NCBI GenBank assembly: GCA_025458415.1
Contig: JALOSN010000213.1
Coordinates: 1-7,991 of the forward strand
Direction of reading: 5' to 3'
Length of the DNA: 7,991 bases
Source: Hydrogenophaga sp.
Lineage (GTDB): Bacteria > Pseudomonadota > Gammaproteobacteria > Burkholderiales > Burkholderiaceae_C
Shown in pieces: positions 7,364 to 7,991 of the stretch. The notes beneath the pieces are model-generated. The model saw only the letters and a program-made list of their open reading frames with translations. It made no database searches and was not told the DNA's origin. Made by a program: the position numbers and the translations under genes. The stretch's first letter is position 1; each line of letters begins with the position of its first letter.

Positions 7364-7376
7364 CTATCAGACATAT
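7350..7376 (+). promoter_or_regulatory. Dyad operator 1, candidate activator binding site
   Basis: ATATGTCTGA (7354-7363) and TCAGACATAT (7367-7376) are perfect 10-bp inverted arms around CTA. A further AGACA half-site at 7350-7354 makes AGACATATGTCT a second palindrome. The left arm contains the regulator's stop codon (7361-7363). It lies about 121 bases before the predicted sigma-54 start, a typical enhancer distance. The T run at 7376-7380 means that it could also act as a weak AT-rich terminator of the regulator gene. Confidence 0.6.
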
Positions 7377-7391
7377 TTTTGTGCTTCGAGT

Positions 7392-7408
7392 TGTCTGATT
7401 GTTGGACA
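7392..7408 (+). promoter_or_regulatory. Dyad operator 2, imperfect copy
   Basis: TGTCTGA-TTG-TTGGACA repeats the core TGTCTGA-N3-TCAGACA of operator 1 with the same 3-base spacing and two mismatches in the right arm. Centres are 35 bp apart (7365 and 7400), about 3.3 helical turns. It lies about 86 bases before the predicted start. Paired dyads of this kind are normal for sigma-54 activators. The GTCTGAC/GTCTGAT cores also recall FadR/GntR sites, so another regulator cannot be excluded. Confidence 0.52.
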
Positions 7409-7440
7409 TGCCATGGCGGTCGTTTTCAGAGTGCGTTGAA

Positions 7441-7453
7441 AATCAAAGGGTTT
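7441..7453 (+). promoter_or_regulatory. Candidate IHF binding site
   Basis: AATCAAAGGGTTT matches the IHF consensus WATCAANNNNTTR at every fixed position except the last. It sits between the dyads and the -24/-12 element, where IHF commonly bends DNA to bring a sigma-54 activator to the polymerase. The flanking bases are also AT-rich compared with the rest of the window. Confidence 0.5.
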
Positions 7454-7459
7454 TTTTCG

Positions 7460-7475
7460 TGGCATGAAGTCTGCA
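7460..7475 (+). promoter_or_regulatory. Sigma-54 promoter (-24/-12)
   Basis: TGGCATGAAGTCTGCA fits TGGCACG-N4-TTGCW with only two mismatches. The essential GG (7461-7462) and GC (7473-7474) have the correct spacing. Seven T precede it at 7451-7457. Transcription would start near 7486, leaving a leader of about 41 bases that contains the ribosome site AAGGAGA (7514-7520). Its position directly downstream of a sigma-54 activator gene supports the call. Confidence 0.68.
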
Positions 7476-7526
7476 GAAGCGTGCCGGGTGCCCTGCACCT
7501 GCCCACACGCTCCAAGGAGACAAGAC

Positions 7527-7991
7527 ATGATGTTCACGACCCGCCGTCTGGCTGTGCTGGCCTTGGCCTGTACCGGGACCGCTGGAGGCTTACGCCAAAC
7601 AGACCCACACCGGCCTGATGATGGGGCTGAGCTATGCCACCAGCGGCACCATGGAGATCAACGGCAAGAAGCTGGTCGTGATCGAGAAGGACAGCCAGTT
7701 CAAGCCGGATGTGGGCAAGGCGCAGCTGGCCGCTGCCTACGCCGATGACCGGGCCGACATCGCCATCGGCCCCACCGGCTCGGGTGTGGCACTGGCCATG
7801 CTGCCCGTGGCCGAGGAGTACCGGAAGATCCTGCTGGTGGAGCCAGCGGTGGCCGACTCCATCACCGGCGACAAGTGGAACCGCTACATCTTCCGGACCG
7901 GGCGCAACAGCAGCCAGGATGCGATCAGCAACGCCGTGGCACTGGACAAGCCAGGCACCGTGATCGCCACGCTGGCGCAGGACTACGCTTT
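7527..7991 (+). pseudogene. LivJ-like ABC substrate-binding protein, frameshifted near its N-terminus; 3' end outside window
   Basis: Periplasmic receptor of the branched-chain-amino-acid type (Peripla_BP_6), which would feed an ABC importer for an amino acid, amide or similar compound. ATG 7527 follows AAGGAGA (7514-7520) and starts a signal peptide, MMFTTRRLAVLALACTGTA. The family body is in the next frame from about 7588: AYAKQTHTGLMMGLSYATSG, VVIEKDSQFKPDVGKAQLAA, IAIGPTGSGVALAMLPVAEE, ILLVEPAVADSITGDKWNRY and IFRTGRNSSQDAISNAVALD, open to the window end. The cleavage site and first strand (normally IKIG...SG before AYAKQ) are absent, so a short out-of-frame deletion, perhaps 15 or so codons, fits better than a one-base slip. 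The unshifted frame stops at 7748. It is probably controlled by the sigma-54 element at 7460. It may be a true pseudogene or an assembly fault. Confidence 0.82.

Noticed and set aside
7358..7399. FadR/GntR-type operators (GTCTGAC/GTCTGAT)
   Set aside because: The full FadR-like symmetry is broken and no GntR gene is in the window. The 3-base-spaced dyads fit sigma-54 activator sites better, though this is not excluded.
7709..7963. Open frame of 84 codons within the LivJ-like region
   Set aside because: It is in a third frame and reads as a Trp/Ser/Pro-rich shadow. The conserved receptor body lies in the frame of 7588.

Overview
The window is a GC-rich, gene-dense stretch from a betaproteobacterium, most likely of the order Burkholderiales. 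Four things point there: a Bug-type TctC receptor, a Burkholderiales-style porin, a Tct operon with its own TctDE pair, and a PAS/sigma-54 activator beside a LivJ-like receptor. The genus cannot be fixed from this sequence. No rRNA, tRNA, CRISPR array or insertion sequence was seen, and no stretch over about 165 bases lies without a gene.

Left module (1-5790): a tricarboxylate uptake locus. On the minus strand lie tctD (response regulator) and tctE (sensor kinase, cut by the window edge), overlapping by 4 bases. Divergent on the plus strand are tctC (periplasmic receptor), a terminator-like hairpin, tctB (small membrane subunit), tctA (large membrane subunit) and a porin. The arrangement resembles the TctDE/OpdH/TctCBA locus of Pseudomonas and BctDE/BctCBA of Bordetella. 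A 32-bp element with two GACAG repeats 11 bp apart occurs upstream of both tctC and the porin. It is the best candidate TctD operator and would join receptor and porin in one regulon.

Right module (5873-7991): a stand-alone PAS-AAA+-Fis activator of sigma-54, followed by a branched-chain-amino-acid-type ABC receptor gene (livJ-like) that runs off the window. The 163-base gap between them holds what looks like a complete sigma-54 control region: two dyads (candidate activator sites, the first overlapping the activator's own stop codon), a near-consensus IHF site, and a -24/-12 element at 7460-7475. This suggests that the activator drives the receptor gene next to it.

Two transport genes, tctA (near 3894) and the livJ-like gene (near 7580-7590), are broken in frame. 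In each, sequence that relatives normally carry (very roughly 50 bases) seems to be missing at the break. These are either real deletions in both uptake systems or a repeated assembly fault. Reads across the two junctions would decide.
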